Origin: Aphanomyces cochlioides
Lineage: Eukaryota > Oomycota > Saprolegniomycetes > Saprolegniales > Verrucalvaceae
Direction of reading: 5' to 3'
Assembly (NCBI GenBank): GCA_019828595.1
Contig: JAHQRK010000011.1
Coordinates: forward strand, 1,984,001-2,048,000
DNA length: 64,000 nucleotides
Positions 23,519 through 35,274 of this stretch are shown here, piece by piece. A program made the translations under genes and the position numbers. Each line of letters begins with the position of its first letter. Position 1 is the first letter of the stretch. The notes beneath the pieces are model-generated. The model saw only the letters and a list, made by a program, of their open reading frames with translations, ran no database searches and was not told the origin of the DNA.

Positions 23519-25646
23519 ATGATCAAGTGCGTCTTTGCGCTTCTTCTGTACATGTCGTTGGCTTTCGCAAGTCATATTCAAGCGCAGATCCGCGCTGGCA
23601 AAGTTCCTTCTCGCGGCGTCAACTTGGGTGGATGGCTCGTGGCCGAGAATTGGATCAACCCGACCGACGATCTCTGGAACTGGGACGATCCTAACGGTGT
23701 CCAAGGCACGGGTGAATACTTTATGATGAAGTTTCTCGGCCGAGACAAAGGCCAAGCACTCTTTGACGCACACTGGAGCTCATTCATCACTGAAGATGAC
23801 CTCAAACTCATCGCCGCAGCCAAGTTTAACATGGTCCGAGTCCCAGTCGGGTATTGGATTCAAGGCTGCAACGACACCTACATTCAACAATTTCCCGACT
23901 TGCAAGCTCATGTAAGTCGCTCGATAAGATCGACTTGGCTCACAAGTTCCTGTAGTGCGGTGTGTTTCCAAAGGGCGGGTGGGTATACCTCGACAACCTC
24001 GTGAGAAGATGGGCCCCCAAGTACAACGTCGCTGTCATGGTCGATGTTCATGGCGTCCCCGGCTCCCAAAATGGCGCTGAGCATAGTGGCGAAGGCGGCA
24101 ATTCAACATGGAGTGACTTTCCAGAATACGTCCAAGTCACGCGCAACTTTGTCAACTACGTCGTGGACCAATTCAAGGACGAGCCTGCATTTCTTGGCGT
24201 GGATTTGCTCAACGAGCCCTCAAACTTCGTCTTTGACGGTGTCGGCGGTGTGGATTTCAACGTGATGAGCAAGTATTACCTCGATACGATTCAAGATGTT
24301 CGTGCCAAGAGCGACTGCATCCTCGTGACGGAGCCGTTCCTTGGCAACCAAGCTCCTGGCAATGGTTTCAATATGGAGGACTTTGCGCTCAACTACATAA
24401 ATGTGTGGCACGAGTGGCATCCATATTTATCCTTCTCCGACTTGAATGCGAGCCAATTCCTCGCTGCGATCGACGACTACAAGCAGAGCAATCTCGAATG
24501 GACGGGGAATCCGCTCTTCCTCGGTGAATGGAGCTTGGCAACGCAGGTGGATCCAGTCAATATCGCCAAGTTTGTCCAGGCGTACATTGCAATGGTCGGA
24601 ACGGCGAAAGCTGGATGGGCGGCATGGACATGGCGAGCCGACAGCCTTGGTGTTTGGTCCATGAAGAGTACACTGGATTTGGACAATCCGGTCAGTCTTG
24701 AATCCGATTACTTCCCTTGATGCTTCTTGTGTAGGACGCAGTCACCAGCGATTCGAGCTCGTCAACATTTCCCATCTACTCTTCAGCAGACAAGAGCGTC
24801 TCCCCTGGCAGTGACTGGCGTCTTGTCGACACACCAGCTTGGATTGATCAACTTGGCCGGTCGCCCGAGTGGTCGCTGAACAGTCGAACGGGTCAACTTG
24901 TCAATAATCGTCATGGACGTTGTCTTGCAAGCAGAACGACCAAGAAGAAAACCGTCGTCGTCTTTGAAACCTGCAGCGAGAAGAGCGTTGACCAGCACTG
25001 GCAAGTGGGAAACCACTCGGTCTTTAGCCGCTCCACCAACAAATGCCTGACCTCAAGCTATGCCTTGGAAGATTGCGATTCCTCCAAGTTGACGCAGTCC
25101 TTCCTCATCGGAAGAGAACGAAGCCTGCTTGTCCAGGAAAGCCAAGCGATGAACGTCGGCGTGACCTCCGAGAATGCCGTCGTCTTTGGCGTCTCTGACA
25201 CATGGCTGATTGACCACGAAACGCTGTTGCTGCAGCATGAAACCTCTGGGAAATGCCTCGAAGGCAATGATACACCTAATGCCGTTCAGCTTGTCGAATG
25301 CGATCAATATATTCCAGCGCAGCGATGGAAGTATGATGCAACCACGAGGCAATTCCACCACTCGTCGGGCAATTGCTTGAGCTATTGCTCCTCGAAAGAC
25401 TGCCAGACGACGCAACTCACGCTGACAAAATGCCACCAAGCCAAGGAGGCAACCATTGCTTCCCAGCAGTTCCGCCTCGTGTGGCAAAACTATCCCGACC
25501 TCGTCATGTCGACGGTCAACGGGACAGTCGCCCCCGGTTCGGCAGGATTCCAGCCAGAGAAGCGGCCGTCAGGAAGTCCATCCGTCCATAAATTATGCAG
25601 CATTGACGTCCTGCTCATTCTGGTCGCAGTGATCAACTTAATCTAA
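23519..25646 (+). CDS. Secreted GH5 exo-beta-1,3-glucanase with C-terminal lectin-like domain, copy 1
   Basis: Exons 23519-23911, 23956-24690 and 24735-25646 (44-nt introns) give 679 residues. A signal peptide (MIKCVFALLLYMSLAFA) is followed by the GH5 barrel: RGVNLGGWLVAENWI, HGVPGSQNG, LGVDLLNEPS (acid/base Glu), WHEWHPY and LFLGEWSLA (nucleophile Glu). This is the yeast EXG1-like type that trims beta-1,3-glucan, the main oomycete wall polymer. From about residue 380 two ricin-like beta-trefoil repeats with Cys pairs and QxW-like motifs (KCLTSSYALEDCD, GKCLEGND, ASQQFRLVWQN) probably bind sugar. The C-terminus is hydrophobic after a small-residue region (IDVLLILVAVINLI), consistent with a GPI anchor. 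The start at 23516 is also possible. Confidence 0.92.
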
Positions 25647-26901
25647 TAAATGAATGCAAAATTGACCACATCTGCGCAGTGCTCATAAATCAATTGATCT
25701 TTGCAAGCAGAGGATCACCAGCACTCAACATGCACTGAGCATTCTCACTCATCTTGCCTTCATCTGTATGAGAAGCAGAGGACTTCGTGACGCCCACGAA
25801 GCGCAAAAGCCCCCATAAGATCCTCGCGGAGTGGACATGCTCTCACAATGAGCGCCACAACCTGAAGTTGTATCATAATCGTCATTTCATTCATTCCACC
25901 AGGGTGTTACCACAAGCGCCAAGCTAAAGCACCTTGCGAGAATGCATCACGAGTCGTCGATTTTTTGCGGCTCTTGGGTGCATGTAAGGCACATTGCCCG
26001 CTTGACATCAACCACCACATAATCCTCAAAGCTAAACGTGAAACCTCGTCAACCAAGTCAAATCTGCGCCCACGTATGTGCCTGTTGATTGACTTCTCGG
26101 TTGGCAATCCAAACAAGAGGTCACGAGCACTCTCAGGAGTCTTGACCAGCTGTCGTCATCCAGAGGTCAGAGATTCCAAGCAGCTTGACTATAATCCATG
26201 AAGATATGTATCGTATGCTGATCGCGCATAGGTTCTGCAGTCCGTTATCGCCTCGACCTCACTTGGTCCATTGCAACCGAGTCCAGCATGCCATTGCCAA
26301 CCCTTCCTCCGTCAAGATTCACCGACAACCCAGAAAATCACACAACCGACAAGAGGAGAACAAGGATGCGTTTGACCACCTCAATCGAAAGGATCTCTGG
26401 TGCTCTGGAGCTTTTGTCGTTCTAATGACAGGTTCATTGGGCAACGCAGTCACGACCGTGTCCACTTCGAATGCGTGGTAGACATGGTTGGTGCCGTTCT
26501 GCAGAGTGTCTCCACTACACTATTTTCGATATTTCAGGTGGTTCTGTCACTTTTCCATAGCGCTTCTTCAACACTTGCAAACGAGGCACCTGCATGTCAA
26601 TTCAGCGTCGTAAACTACAGCATAAAGCAGTGTGGAGACTTTCCTTCCTCCAGCCATTGTTGTGAATCGTCCTGTTGAATGACGGCGACACTAAACAAAT
26701 ATCCAAACTAAATATATTTAGTGGTCCTTCATTCTATGCCACTGGCGATTTTGGGTACAGAAATAGACAAAATAAAAATTACGTTTTCGACCAAGTCGGT
26801 GGCGCTGTTGACAGGGTGAAAGTGCACTTCAAGCTGATATGTTGGTTTGTCACCAACTGAAGAACTCGATGCAACCGAGTCACTTCAAGATTTCCTTCAC
26901 A
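25647..26901. other. Intergenic DNA between GH5 copies; repeats copy 1's upstream region
   Basis: No gene found. The segment from about 26115 matches copy 1's upstream DNA in order (see 21630-23518) at clearly lower identity than the coding block. It includes the shared ends CATGTCAATTCA and ACTACAGCA near 26595-26630 and 23068-23095. Confidence 0.55.
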
Positions 26902-29027
26902 ATGATCAAGTGCGTCTTTGCGCTTCTTCTGTACATGTCGTTGGCTTTCGCAAGTCATATTCAAGCGCAGATCCGCGCTGGCAAAGTTCCTTCTCGCGGC
27001 GTCAACTTGGGTGGATGGCTCGTGGCCGAGAATTGGATCAACCCGACCGACGATCTCTGGAACTGGGACGATCCTAACGGTGTCCAAGGCACGGGTGAAT
27101 ACTTTATGATGAAGTTTCTCGGCCGAGACAAAGGCCAAGCACTCTTTGACGCACACTGGAGCTCATTCATCACTGAAGATGACCTCAAACTCATCGCCGC
27201 AGCCAAGTTTAACATGGTCCGAGTCCCAGTCGGGTATTGGATTCAAGGCTGCAACGACACCTACATTCAACAATTTCCCGACTTGCAAGCTCATGTAAGT
27301 CGCTCGATAAGATCGACTTGGCTCACAAGTTCCTGTAGTGCGGTGTGTTTCCAAAGGGCGGGTGGGTATACCTCGACAACCTCGTGAGAAGATGGGCCCC
27401 CAAGTACAACGTCGCTGTCATGGTCGATGTTCATGGCGTCCCCGGCTCCCAAAATGGCGCTGAGCATAGTGGCGAAGGCGGCAATTCAACATGGAGTGAC
27501 TTTCCAGAATACGTCCAAGTCACGCGCAACTTTGTCAACTACGTCGTGGACCAATTCAAGGACGAGCCTGCATTTCTTGGCGTGGATTTGCTCAACGAGC
27601 CCTCAAACTTCGTCTTTGACGGTGTCGGCGGTGTGGATTTCAACGTGATGAGCAAGTATTACCTCGATACGATTCAAGATGTTCGTGCCAAGAGCGACTG
27701 CATCCTCGTGACGGAGCCGTTCCTTGGCAACCAAGCTCCTGGCAATGGTTTCAATATGGAGGACTTTGCGCTCAACTACATAAATGTGTGGCACGAGTGG
27801 CATCCATATTTATCCTTCTCCGACTTGAATGCGAGCCAATTCCTCGCTGCGATCGACGACTACAAGCAGAGCAATCTCGAATGGACGGGGAATCCGCTCT
27901 TCCTCGGTGAATGGAGCTTGGCAACGCAGGTGGATCCAGTCAATATCGCCAAGTTTGTCCAGGCGTACATTGCAATGATCGGGATCGCCAAACGTGGATG
28001 GGCGGCGTGGACGTGGCGAGCCGACAGCCTTGGTGTTTGGTCCATGAAAAATACACTGTTCTTCGATAATGAGGCGGTCAGTTCTTTCACATACCCGACG
28101 TCCTCCCTGATGCCTCGTTTAGGATGCAATTCGAAGTGACTCGAGCAGATTGACGTTCCCCATCTACTCGTCAGCGGACAGGAGCCTCTCCCCTGGCAGT
28201 GACTGGCGTCTTGTCGACATGCCGGCTTGGATTGACCAGCTTGGCCGGTCGTCCGAGTGCAGACGGGCCAACTGCGCAATATTCGTCATGGACAGTGTCT
28301 TGTGAGCAGACAAGAACCCTGGTCCAAGAGGTTCGTCGCGGTCTTGGAATACTGCAACCGATATAGCATCGACCAGCACTGGCAATTGGGAAACCACTTG
28401 ATCTTCAGTCGTCCCAACAACAAATGCTTGACGTCATCGTACTATCTCGAAGATTGCGATTCCTCCAAGTTGACACAGTACTTCCTCATCGGTCGAGAAC
28501 GAAGTCTGCTCTTCCTGGAAAGCCAAGCGACGAACGTCGGCGTGACGTCGGACAATGCGCTGTCCTTTGGCGGGTCTGACACATGGCTGATCGACCATGG
28601 AACGCTGTCGCTGCGGCATGAAACCTCTGGGAAATGCCTCGAAGGCAACGGTACTGCTAATACCGCTCAGCTTGTCAACTGCGATGAATTCCTTCCAGTG
28701 CAGCGATGGTAGTACGATGCCACCACGAAGCAATTCCACCACTCGTCGGGCAACTGCTTGAGCTCTTGTGCCTCGAAAGATTGCAACACGGCGCAGCTCA
28801 CACTGGCGAAATGCCAAGAGGCCAAGGAGGCAACCATTGCCACCCAGCAGTTCCGCCTCGTGTGGCAAAACAATCCCGACATCGTCATGTCGACGGCAAA
28901 CGGGACAATCGCTCCTGGTTCGTCGGGATTCCAGCCCGAGAAGCGACCGTCGGCAAGTCCATCCGTCTATGAACTCTCACGCATTGCCGTCCTACTTGTG
29001 CTCGTCGCGTTGATGAACTTTGTCTGA
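26902..29027 (+). pseudogene. GH5 exo-beta-1,3-glucanase copy 2, lectin part broken
   Basis: Exons 26902-27294, 27339-28076 and from 28123. Bases 26902-27977 appear identical to copy 1 (23519-24594), including intron 1. After that the copies diverge: exon 3 shows many substitutions. About 10-11 bases are lost near 28256, which shifts the frame (the direct frame ends after IFVMDSVL). The lectin-like sequence resumes one frame over (TGQLRNIRHGQCLVSR). A TAG at 28710-28712 replaces the Lys codon of copy 1. The C-terminal hydrophobic anchor is still present (ELSRIAVLLVLVALMNFV). If expressed, it would give a catalytic domain with a short unrelated tail and no lectin or anchor. Confidence 0.88.
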
Positions 29028-29116
29028 TAGGTCAATGCAAAATTGTTTATTCATCAATGTGGTCGCTCCTGTTCGCTGACATGGTGAAGCAGCTAGAAGC
29101 TGGCCTTGGTTTGGGC

Positions 29117-29347
29117 TTAGACTTGAGAGGATGACGGAGGAGTTGGTCCTGGCACTGGAAGTGCTACTGGGACTGCTAAGGGAATGACTTCACAAGGGCC
29201 ACACGACTGTGGTTGGACGACTGTTAGCACAACCGGCTTGGATTGAGCGCTGCGTCTCTGGAAGCACCGGGTAGTGCGTGCACGCCAAATGATGAAGCCG
29301 ACTAGTAGGAGGATGACAATGGTCCAGAGCATGATTGGAAATGCCAA
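29117..29347 (-). CDS. Small single-pass membrane protein, 76 aa
   Basis: The frame MAFPIMLWTIVILLLVGFII forms one strong transmembrane helix. It is followed by a basic stretch (RARTTRCFQRR) and a Pro/Val tail (LAVPVALPVPGPTPPSSS). The positive-inside rule puts the tail in the cytoplasm. No family recognised; the small size makes it a tentative call. Confidence 0.4.
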   Translation of the reverse strand: MAFPIMLWTIVILLLVGFIIWRARTTRCFQRRSAQSKPVVLTVVQPQSCGPCEVIPLAVPVALPVPGPTPPSSSQV

Positions 29348-29928
29348 TCGTGTGGTATGACAACTTCCTACCGATGCATTTCATCTTGGCCTTCTTTCGG
29401 CAGTGCCAGTGGAAACACGTTGGAACTGTTGTTACGTTGAAAGAGATGCTCTCATCAACTTGTGCGGCCGTAACGGTGTGGATGGGGGTCTTTGCGACGC
29501 CTCCACAAAAGACCAGTGTAGTCAGCCACTCGTTGACTTTTCCATCGTTGCATGAAGGAATCGACTGGTTTAAGCTCTGTCAACTGCAGAAGCCTCGCTG
29601 TTTTATCTTGTCGTGGTGAGCCGACAGCAACAGCTATCCAAGGTTTATGTAGTGCTGAGCCTGCTGACGTCGTGTTTCCTCGAGGAGACTGTTGTTTGAT
29701 TGCGTACGTTGGAACTTTTCATCGGATGAGCATCCACCACCTTTGCTTCAGTCCATGGCCCAACTCATTTCCTCGCATGATGCAGTTGTCCAGTCTAGAA
29801 GCCTCCTAGAGGCCAAAGATGGAACAGATGAGCACTCTGTGCTTCGGAGTTGGCTGGATGGAGCGTGGCTGAGCATAGTGACTTGACACGAGACGGGCAA
29901 GGGAATCAAAAATGGATGATGCATTCGT
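29348..29928. other. Intergenic region without visible gene
   Basis: About 580 bp between two minus-strand genes. The plus-strand frames here lack protein-like composition. Confidence 0.4.
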
Positions 29929-30391
29929 TTATGTATTGACAGAGTACCGATGACCGCACTTTTTGCACTCATAGAAGACGGTCTGGCCTTCATCTGCCGA
30001 GCGCAATTGCATCGTGTAGAATTCCATCTGTGGGTTGCCGCACTTTGGACACGTTTCTTCCACCTAACCATTGCATCAGCAACTACCAAAATCAAAGCCA
30101 TACCGTTGCGCGAGCAGGTCCCGTGACATTTTGCGATTGAATATCCTGCTTTACCCACTTGGGTTCTGGTCGGTCTTGGCTAAACGTGACTGTGCACAGC
30201 GATGGCAAATCTACCGAGCCTCGAGTCAGCCACGAAATTCGTTTCCAGTCGCACAAACCTGTATAACGGCACGTAAAACCGCAGGCTGAGCATACGATCG
30301 AGTTGGTCTCGGGCAAATCAAGGATCGTGCCACAATGCGGGCAGAAGGACGGGCCGACCGTCGACGTATTCTTGGCAAAGAACGCGTCCAT
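29929..30391 (-). CDS. RPA12: RNA polymerase I subunit RPA12-like, two zinc ribbons
   Basis: Two Zn ribbons typical of RPA12/TFIIS-like subunits: CPHCGTIL...CSACGF near the N-terminus and CPKCGNPQMEFYTMQLRSADEGQTVFYECKKCGHRYS at the C-terminus. The RSADEGQTVFY hairpin is the acidic loop that supports RNA cleavage. A 40-nt intron at 30064-30103 joins ARAT to VEETCPKCG. A second in-frame intron of 39 nt (about 30211-30249, GTTTGTGCG...CTCGAG) would shorten GLCDWKRISWLTR and bring the protein to about 127 residues, the normal RPA12 size. The start MDAFFAKN at 30391 fits that length. The frame stays open to 30529, but that stretch carries CCGGATA promoter-like motifs. Confidence 0.88.
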
Positions 30392-30529
30392 CGGTTCAAG
30401 TTGATCTTTGGCGTTTCGGGATTGCAACTCGCTCACCAGTGATATTGGATATCCGGATAAAACGACCGGATAAGTGTGTCCACCAAAGTATAAAAAGATA
30501 GAGGTCGTCAGATCTTCCACAGACGACAT

Positions 30530-31393
30530 CGTCGCTTTAAGCCGATTCCAATGGAAGATGAAGAGTTGGTGATGAGTGATTTATCGCCAAAGCTAGTCAA
30601 GTCTGGCACAGGCTTGTCATCGCAGTGATGTGCTTTGAATCGTGAATTCTATCACAAGAGCCCGGGTTCTCCACCTCGCTGGGTGGTGAGGTGATTGCGA
30701 ATAGCACGAGCTTCCTGAAGGATGAAAACCGCGTGCGTCCCAGTTGAAGACTGTTTAGTGCTATGAATGCTTCTTGTTGTCTTCAAAATATGCAAGGTTG
30801 TTGAACGCATTGCACACGAGCTTACTTGGATCAACAGGGAAAAAACACACCAGAAATTCTGTTTATGTTCAAACACGATCATCGATTGTGGATTGAGATA
30901 CGTCATCCAGTCGTTTTAGATTACGAGATGCATAACTTTCGTCGCAACGTCGAATTGATGTTTACTGGAGATCAAAAAATGAAAATAATTGTTGCTTGAT
31001 GGACAAACGTGAAGGTTCATGGTTTTGCAACGCGGGGATCACATCGCAACCCTTGGCGATCTGACATCGCAACCCTCAGCAATCTGTGAATTGGAATCCA
31101 CCCCATTGTATCTCTCAAGATCTCCTCAGGGATATGCATCTTAGTTCTACATACCGTTACACTCTTCTGTAACTTCTTCTGCCAATGATATAAATTTCCA
31201 CAGGTCTTCGAATCGACATCGTTTCGGAAAACTCAAAACAAAAATACCAAAAACTGAATTTTTTGTATAGAATTTCGAAATAAAAATTGATTTTTCACTA
31301 TTTTTTCATATTATCGACACCTTCCCTCGATATAAGCACAAGATCGGGAATTTCGGCCCCCAATCGCTCCATATTCGATTTCGCTCGCAGAAG
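30530..31393. other. Intergenic region with a 23-bp tandem repeat
   Basis: No gene seen. At 31041-31086 a 23-bp unit (ACATCGCAACCCT followed by GCGATCTG/GCAATCTG) occurs twice. The DNA from 31240 is AT-rich, as in promoters here. Confidence 0.45.
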
Positions 31394-32734
31394 ATGAAGA
31401 CGATTACTCTCTTAGTCACGGCGACGGCAGCGCTCGTCTTTGGGTACCCTCCCCACAAAGATGGAAATGGAAAAACGTGCTGCAAGCGGACGATGAACGG
31501 TCGTGAGCATCTGCATCCAAAGATCACGCCGCTTCGAGCACCTACGATCGACGAACAGCATGAAATCGACAACGTGTTTCCAAGAGAATTTGACTGGTGT
31601 GAGCAAGGCTTTTGCGTGCCGTCGTGGAACCAACACATCCCCCAATACTGTGGATCGTGCTACGTCCATGGCGCGCTTTCGTCGGCACAAGATCGAATCA
31701 AGATCCTCAACAAGAAGCGTGGATTCACAGGGGCAGATGTCATGCTCGGCCGACAGAGCTTCCTCAACTGTGCACCTGGACACAATATCTCTGGTGGATG
31801 TGACGGCGGTGAAGCCATAGATATCTGGAATTTTATGCAGCAGTACGGTCTTCCTGATGAAACCTGCTTGCTGTACAATGCGACGGACCACACCAAGTTC
31901 AAAAACACCAACGGCACATGTCCCCCTGAGGGTTACTGCATGAAGTAAGTGTCTTCACTTATGCGATCTTGATGGCTTTTCTAGCTGCATGTATACTCCA
32001 GAGAGCCCCACTGTCCCGCAATGCTTTCCGGTCAACAAGGTGGTCCGATACCGCGCGAAATCCTTTGGAGCACTTCAAGGAGAACATGCAATGATGAAGG
32101 AGCTCTTAAATGGTCCAATTACATGCGGCATTGCTTGCAGCAATAATTTCACGTACAACTACACGGCTGGCATTTACAACGACACGACGGGCTTCATGGA
32201 CATCGATCACGATGTTGAAATCGTCGGCTGGGGCGAAGAAGACGGTGTCAAGTACTGGCGCATCCGCAACTCATGGGGATCGTACGTCGTCCTATTTATC
32301 ATCACATCTCTCACATTGTCTATAGGTACTGGGGAGAGAATGGATTCTTCCGCATCGTTCGGGGGATCAACAACCTAGGTATTGAAGCCGATTGCACGTA
32401 CGTTGTGCCGGACGTGAGCGACGAGGATCTCGTATGGGACGAAACGCCTGCATATGGTGGTTCCATCTGGGGAATCCGTCCATTCGACCAACACAAGGCG
32501 GACAAGCATCCGGTGCTTGATTCCTCGGACGTCACCAGTCCCGATACCAAGACACCAACGGCTACAACTGTCCAAACCACTCGTCCCTCATTTGCGCTTC
32601 ACAAAGCGCAGGACAATTCTTCCATCTTGTGGCCAATCGTCCAATATGGCGTGTTGATGTGCATGGGAGCTGCTGCAATTGTCTTTGTAGCATTCACGCG
32701 TCGTCGTCCATCTACTTATAGCCAAATTCACTAA
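31394..32734 (+). CDS. Cathepsin Z/X-type papain-family cysteine protease with C-terminal membrane helix
   Basis: Exons 31394-31944, 31985-32281 and 32326-32734 (introns 40 and 44 nt) give 418 residues. A signal peptide (MKTITLLVTATAALVFG) is followed by a short propeptide. The catalytic Cys is in HIPQYCGSCYVHGALSSAQDR; the HIP insertion before the active Cys is the cathepsin Z/X mini-loop. The His is in DIDHDVEIVGWGEE and the Asn in YWRIRNSWGSYWGENGF. The position after Cys is Tyr, not Trp as in most papain enzymes. A Thr/Pro-rich spacer leads to a helix (IVQYGVLMCMGAAAIVFVAF) with a RRR stop-transfer tail. So it is a surface- or vacuole-anchored type I protein; cathepsin Z acts as a carboxypeptidase. 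Confidence 0.9.
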
Positions 32735-33270
32735 GTTTGAATGTAGCTTTTCTCCATCCATGTCCACTGCTTTGCCGTGTCCATCTTTTGATGTGCATGA
32801 TGTGTGACCTTTCATGAGATACTTGAGTTTGATTGGTCAGACAAGATCTTTGGGTTAATTTGATTGGCTAGTTCTTGTCCAAGATGGATTGTGCTGGTTT
32901 TCTCGTCATTCTCGCACATCTCGAGCTTCCCACTCCATGGCTGCGCACCAATTCGTCTTGGATGCGTCGTCTATCAGCGCTGCGATACACAATTCGTCCA
33001 GGAACATCGTCTCCGCCTGATCCGACCATGCAGTTTCATATTGGCGCAATCTGATTGGTTCGTAGCATCTGGATGGACCAATCAGAAGCCAGGATTATTA
33101 TTTTACCTACATTTTCCATCCATGAAGTGCATTCGGTATACTTTAATCGAGTCAAAATGACAAAACCAACACCCGAGCATGACCCACTCGACAGAGACAC
33201 CTCCATGGCCTGATTTCGATCGACAGAGAGCTCCTGGATCTCAATCACAAATCGACACGCTGGCTCTTAA
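32735..33270. promoter_or_regulatory. Upstream region with paired CCAAT boxes
   Basis: GATTGGTC and GATTGGCT lie at about 32830-32870. GATTGGTT and its complement CCAATCAG at about 33050-33085 form an inverted pair. No gene seen apart from a 17-codon upstream ORF at 33157. Confidence 0.4.
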
Positions 33271-33915
33271 ATGGACGCCATCTTTGAGATCCAAGTCGCC
33301 GTGCACGGCCGCCAGACGTGGCACGAAGCGCGTTTCAACCTCGCGGACGACAACATGCTCCATGTTGCGGTGGCCGACACACACGTCTGCAGCATTCCAC
33401 TCGGAGACGCGAGCGTCGACATCCTGTCGGACCACACGACATACCTCCTCCGCCAAGTCGACCGGCCGATCCAGCTTTTGTTCCGGAGCCCGAAAAACGC
33501 CACGCGAGACACGTTCATGCTCGCGCTGCGGTCGTGCTTGACGACGGCGTACTGGTCCGTCACGCGCAGAACGTGCGACATTGACGTCCAGTGGATCAAC
33601 TCGACGGACGCGTGGCACCGACGACAGCTTGTCCTGTGGGGAAACACCATCTCGATCTTTGACAAGTATACGTGCGAGGAGAAATTCAACGCGTGCCAAT
33701 GCTCGTTGGAACAAGTGACCCACCGCGGACGCATGTTTGAGTTCCGCAAAGACGACACGCCCATCTTTCGATTCCGCTGTCCGGAGACGGCCAAGCGAAC
33801 AGCATTTCTCACTGCGATGCACAAAGCGATCAACTCGCCGCCGCATCGTGTCATATCCGACAAAAACACAAGCTTTGAATGTCCCGCCGCGACACCGCCA
33901 GTCGCCGCCTCATGA
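33271..33915 (+). CDS. Protein with two tandem PH-like modules, related to the GRDP cluster N-terminus
   Basis: A 214-residue single exon. Residues about 1-92 (IFEIQVAVHGRQTWHEARFNL ... FRSPKNATRDTFMLALRSCL) and about 105-195 (DIDVQWINSTDAWHRRQLVLWG ... RFRCPETAKRTAFLTAMHKA) show the same order: short strands, a central strand pair and a closing helix. That pattern fits a PH-like fold. The same pattern opens the adjacent gene at 35275 (VDFQVHVTQGLFRSTSVWVY ... LLSCPNVTLFRTFSALLDAA). It has no DUF1399 part, no zinc finger and no membrane segment. It may bind lipid or protein and act with its neighbours. The fold and the relation are inferred from sequence pattern. Confidence 0.65.
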   Translation: MDAIFEIQVAVHGRQTWHEARFNLADDNMLHVAVADTHVCSIPLGDASVDILSDHTTYLLRQVDRPIQLLFRSPKNATRDTFMLALRSCLTTAYWSVTRRTCDIDVQWINSTDAWHRRQLVLWGNTISIFDKYTCEEKFNACQCSLEQVTHRGRMFEFRKDDTPIFRFRCPETAKRTAFLTAMHKAINSPPHRVISDKNTSFECPAATPPVAAS

Positions 33916-35274
33916 TCCAATTTGTCTGAACTCGATCAATATACGTGCCGTGTCCTTCATCTTGAGCTTGCGTTTCACAAATCTCAAATGTCCTCGCTCT
34001 AATCCTGTCATCTTGCACTGACCATGCTACAATTGATGGATCGGCGGTGATCGTGGATGTTGTTCATGATGGCCGCGGCTCATCGCATTGAAATTCTGTC
34101 CAGGGTGTAGCCGTCCGTTCCGTCTCCGAGGGGCTCCGACTTGTTTAGTCTCATGTCTTCATGAGGAACAACTTCTAGCGAGCAGCACTTGCGTCAACGC
34201 CGCGTCGTCCCCCTTCATTCTCTCTCTAGTCCCCCCGCTGCATAACTTGGCCGCGCAGCTTTGCCTAGCTCAGTGACGCGACTGTCGGCTCGAGCTCCTT
34301 ACTCTAGAACCATCCCTTGATGTATCATCTAGGTTACAAGGACTGCGACTACTGCAGCATCAGAGCGACAGAGTGCTCTCGTGACGGCGACGGCAAAGCG
34401 CAATGATGAAGTATTCCATGACGGACCTGCATCGGCCGTGGAGATCAACGCGTGAGTTTTATGACCATTGACTTCACATCCAGCCATGAGGTCATGGAGT
34501 AAGGAATCGCCCCATGCATCTTTCTTCGTTCCACTTCACGTCCATGCTCCTTTCAGCCGCCTTGTCGTCTTCGTCTCACGTGTGTAGATTCATGAAGAAC
34601 GTAGTCCAACTGCATGATGTTGAATCACGTCGGTTCGTTGCCTTTCCATTCGATTCTGTTCCTCAGATCCAACGAACATCGTGGCAATGACAAACACGAC
34701 AACCCATCCATCCACCCACTTTAGTTCACTCTCTGGTGCATTCCTTCAAGGGGGAACTCTTTCCAGTCCTTCTCCCTTAGTCTTGCCGTCGTCCGCAGGT
34801 TCCTGCGATCTTTTACGACCCCCCCCTTCAATCCTGCAACGTGCGACAGCCATTCATTTCCACGACACACCTCTCTCTCCCTCTCTCACTTGCTCGTCCC
34901 AATATTCGCATGGAGAACACAGCCGTCGTCGTCGCCGTCGCCAAATGGATACCATACACCCATAGCCAGTTGGATCAAGTGAGTTACGATCGAGATACAA
35001 TCCCGACGAAATACGACACAAGGTGGACAATCTAACACTTCCCCCCCGGCGTGTTTCGCCGCTCTTCCTTCGATTCTAGCGCAGTTCCATGTCGATTTCA
35101 TCGCGGATGTCGTAGAGAAATCGCATGTTGCAAGCTGGCTGCGTCATGTGACGTCTCGTTTTTTTACCTGGCACTGCCGTCTTCGTATCCATGGTTGCTG
35201 GTACGTCACCACGAGCCAATCACGTGAAAAAGGTGACCAAGTGCTCGGCACCCAAATCATCCTTGGCCTCCAAG
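33916..35274. other. Intergenic region of the GRDP cluster
   Basis: About 1.35 kb with C/T-rich and CATCCATC-type simple sequence (34700-34900). No supported gene. The frame upstream of 35275 is open to 35191, but the start at 35275 matches the paralogues better. Confidence 0.45.

Noticed and set aside
33241..33920. Two long minus-strand frames (201 and 217 residues)
   Set aside because: Antisense shadows of the PH-like module gene; the plus frame matches the GRDP N-terminal pattern.
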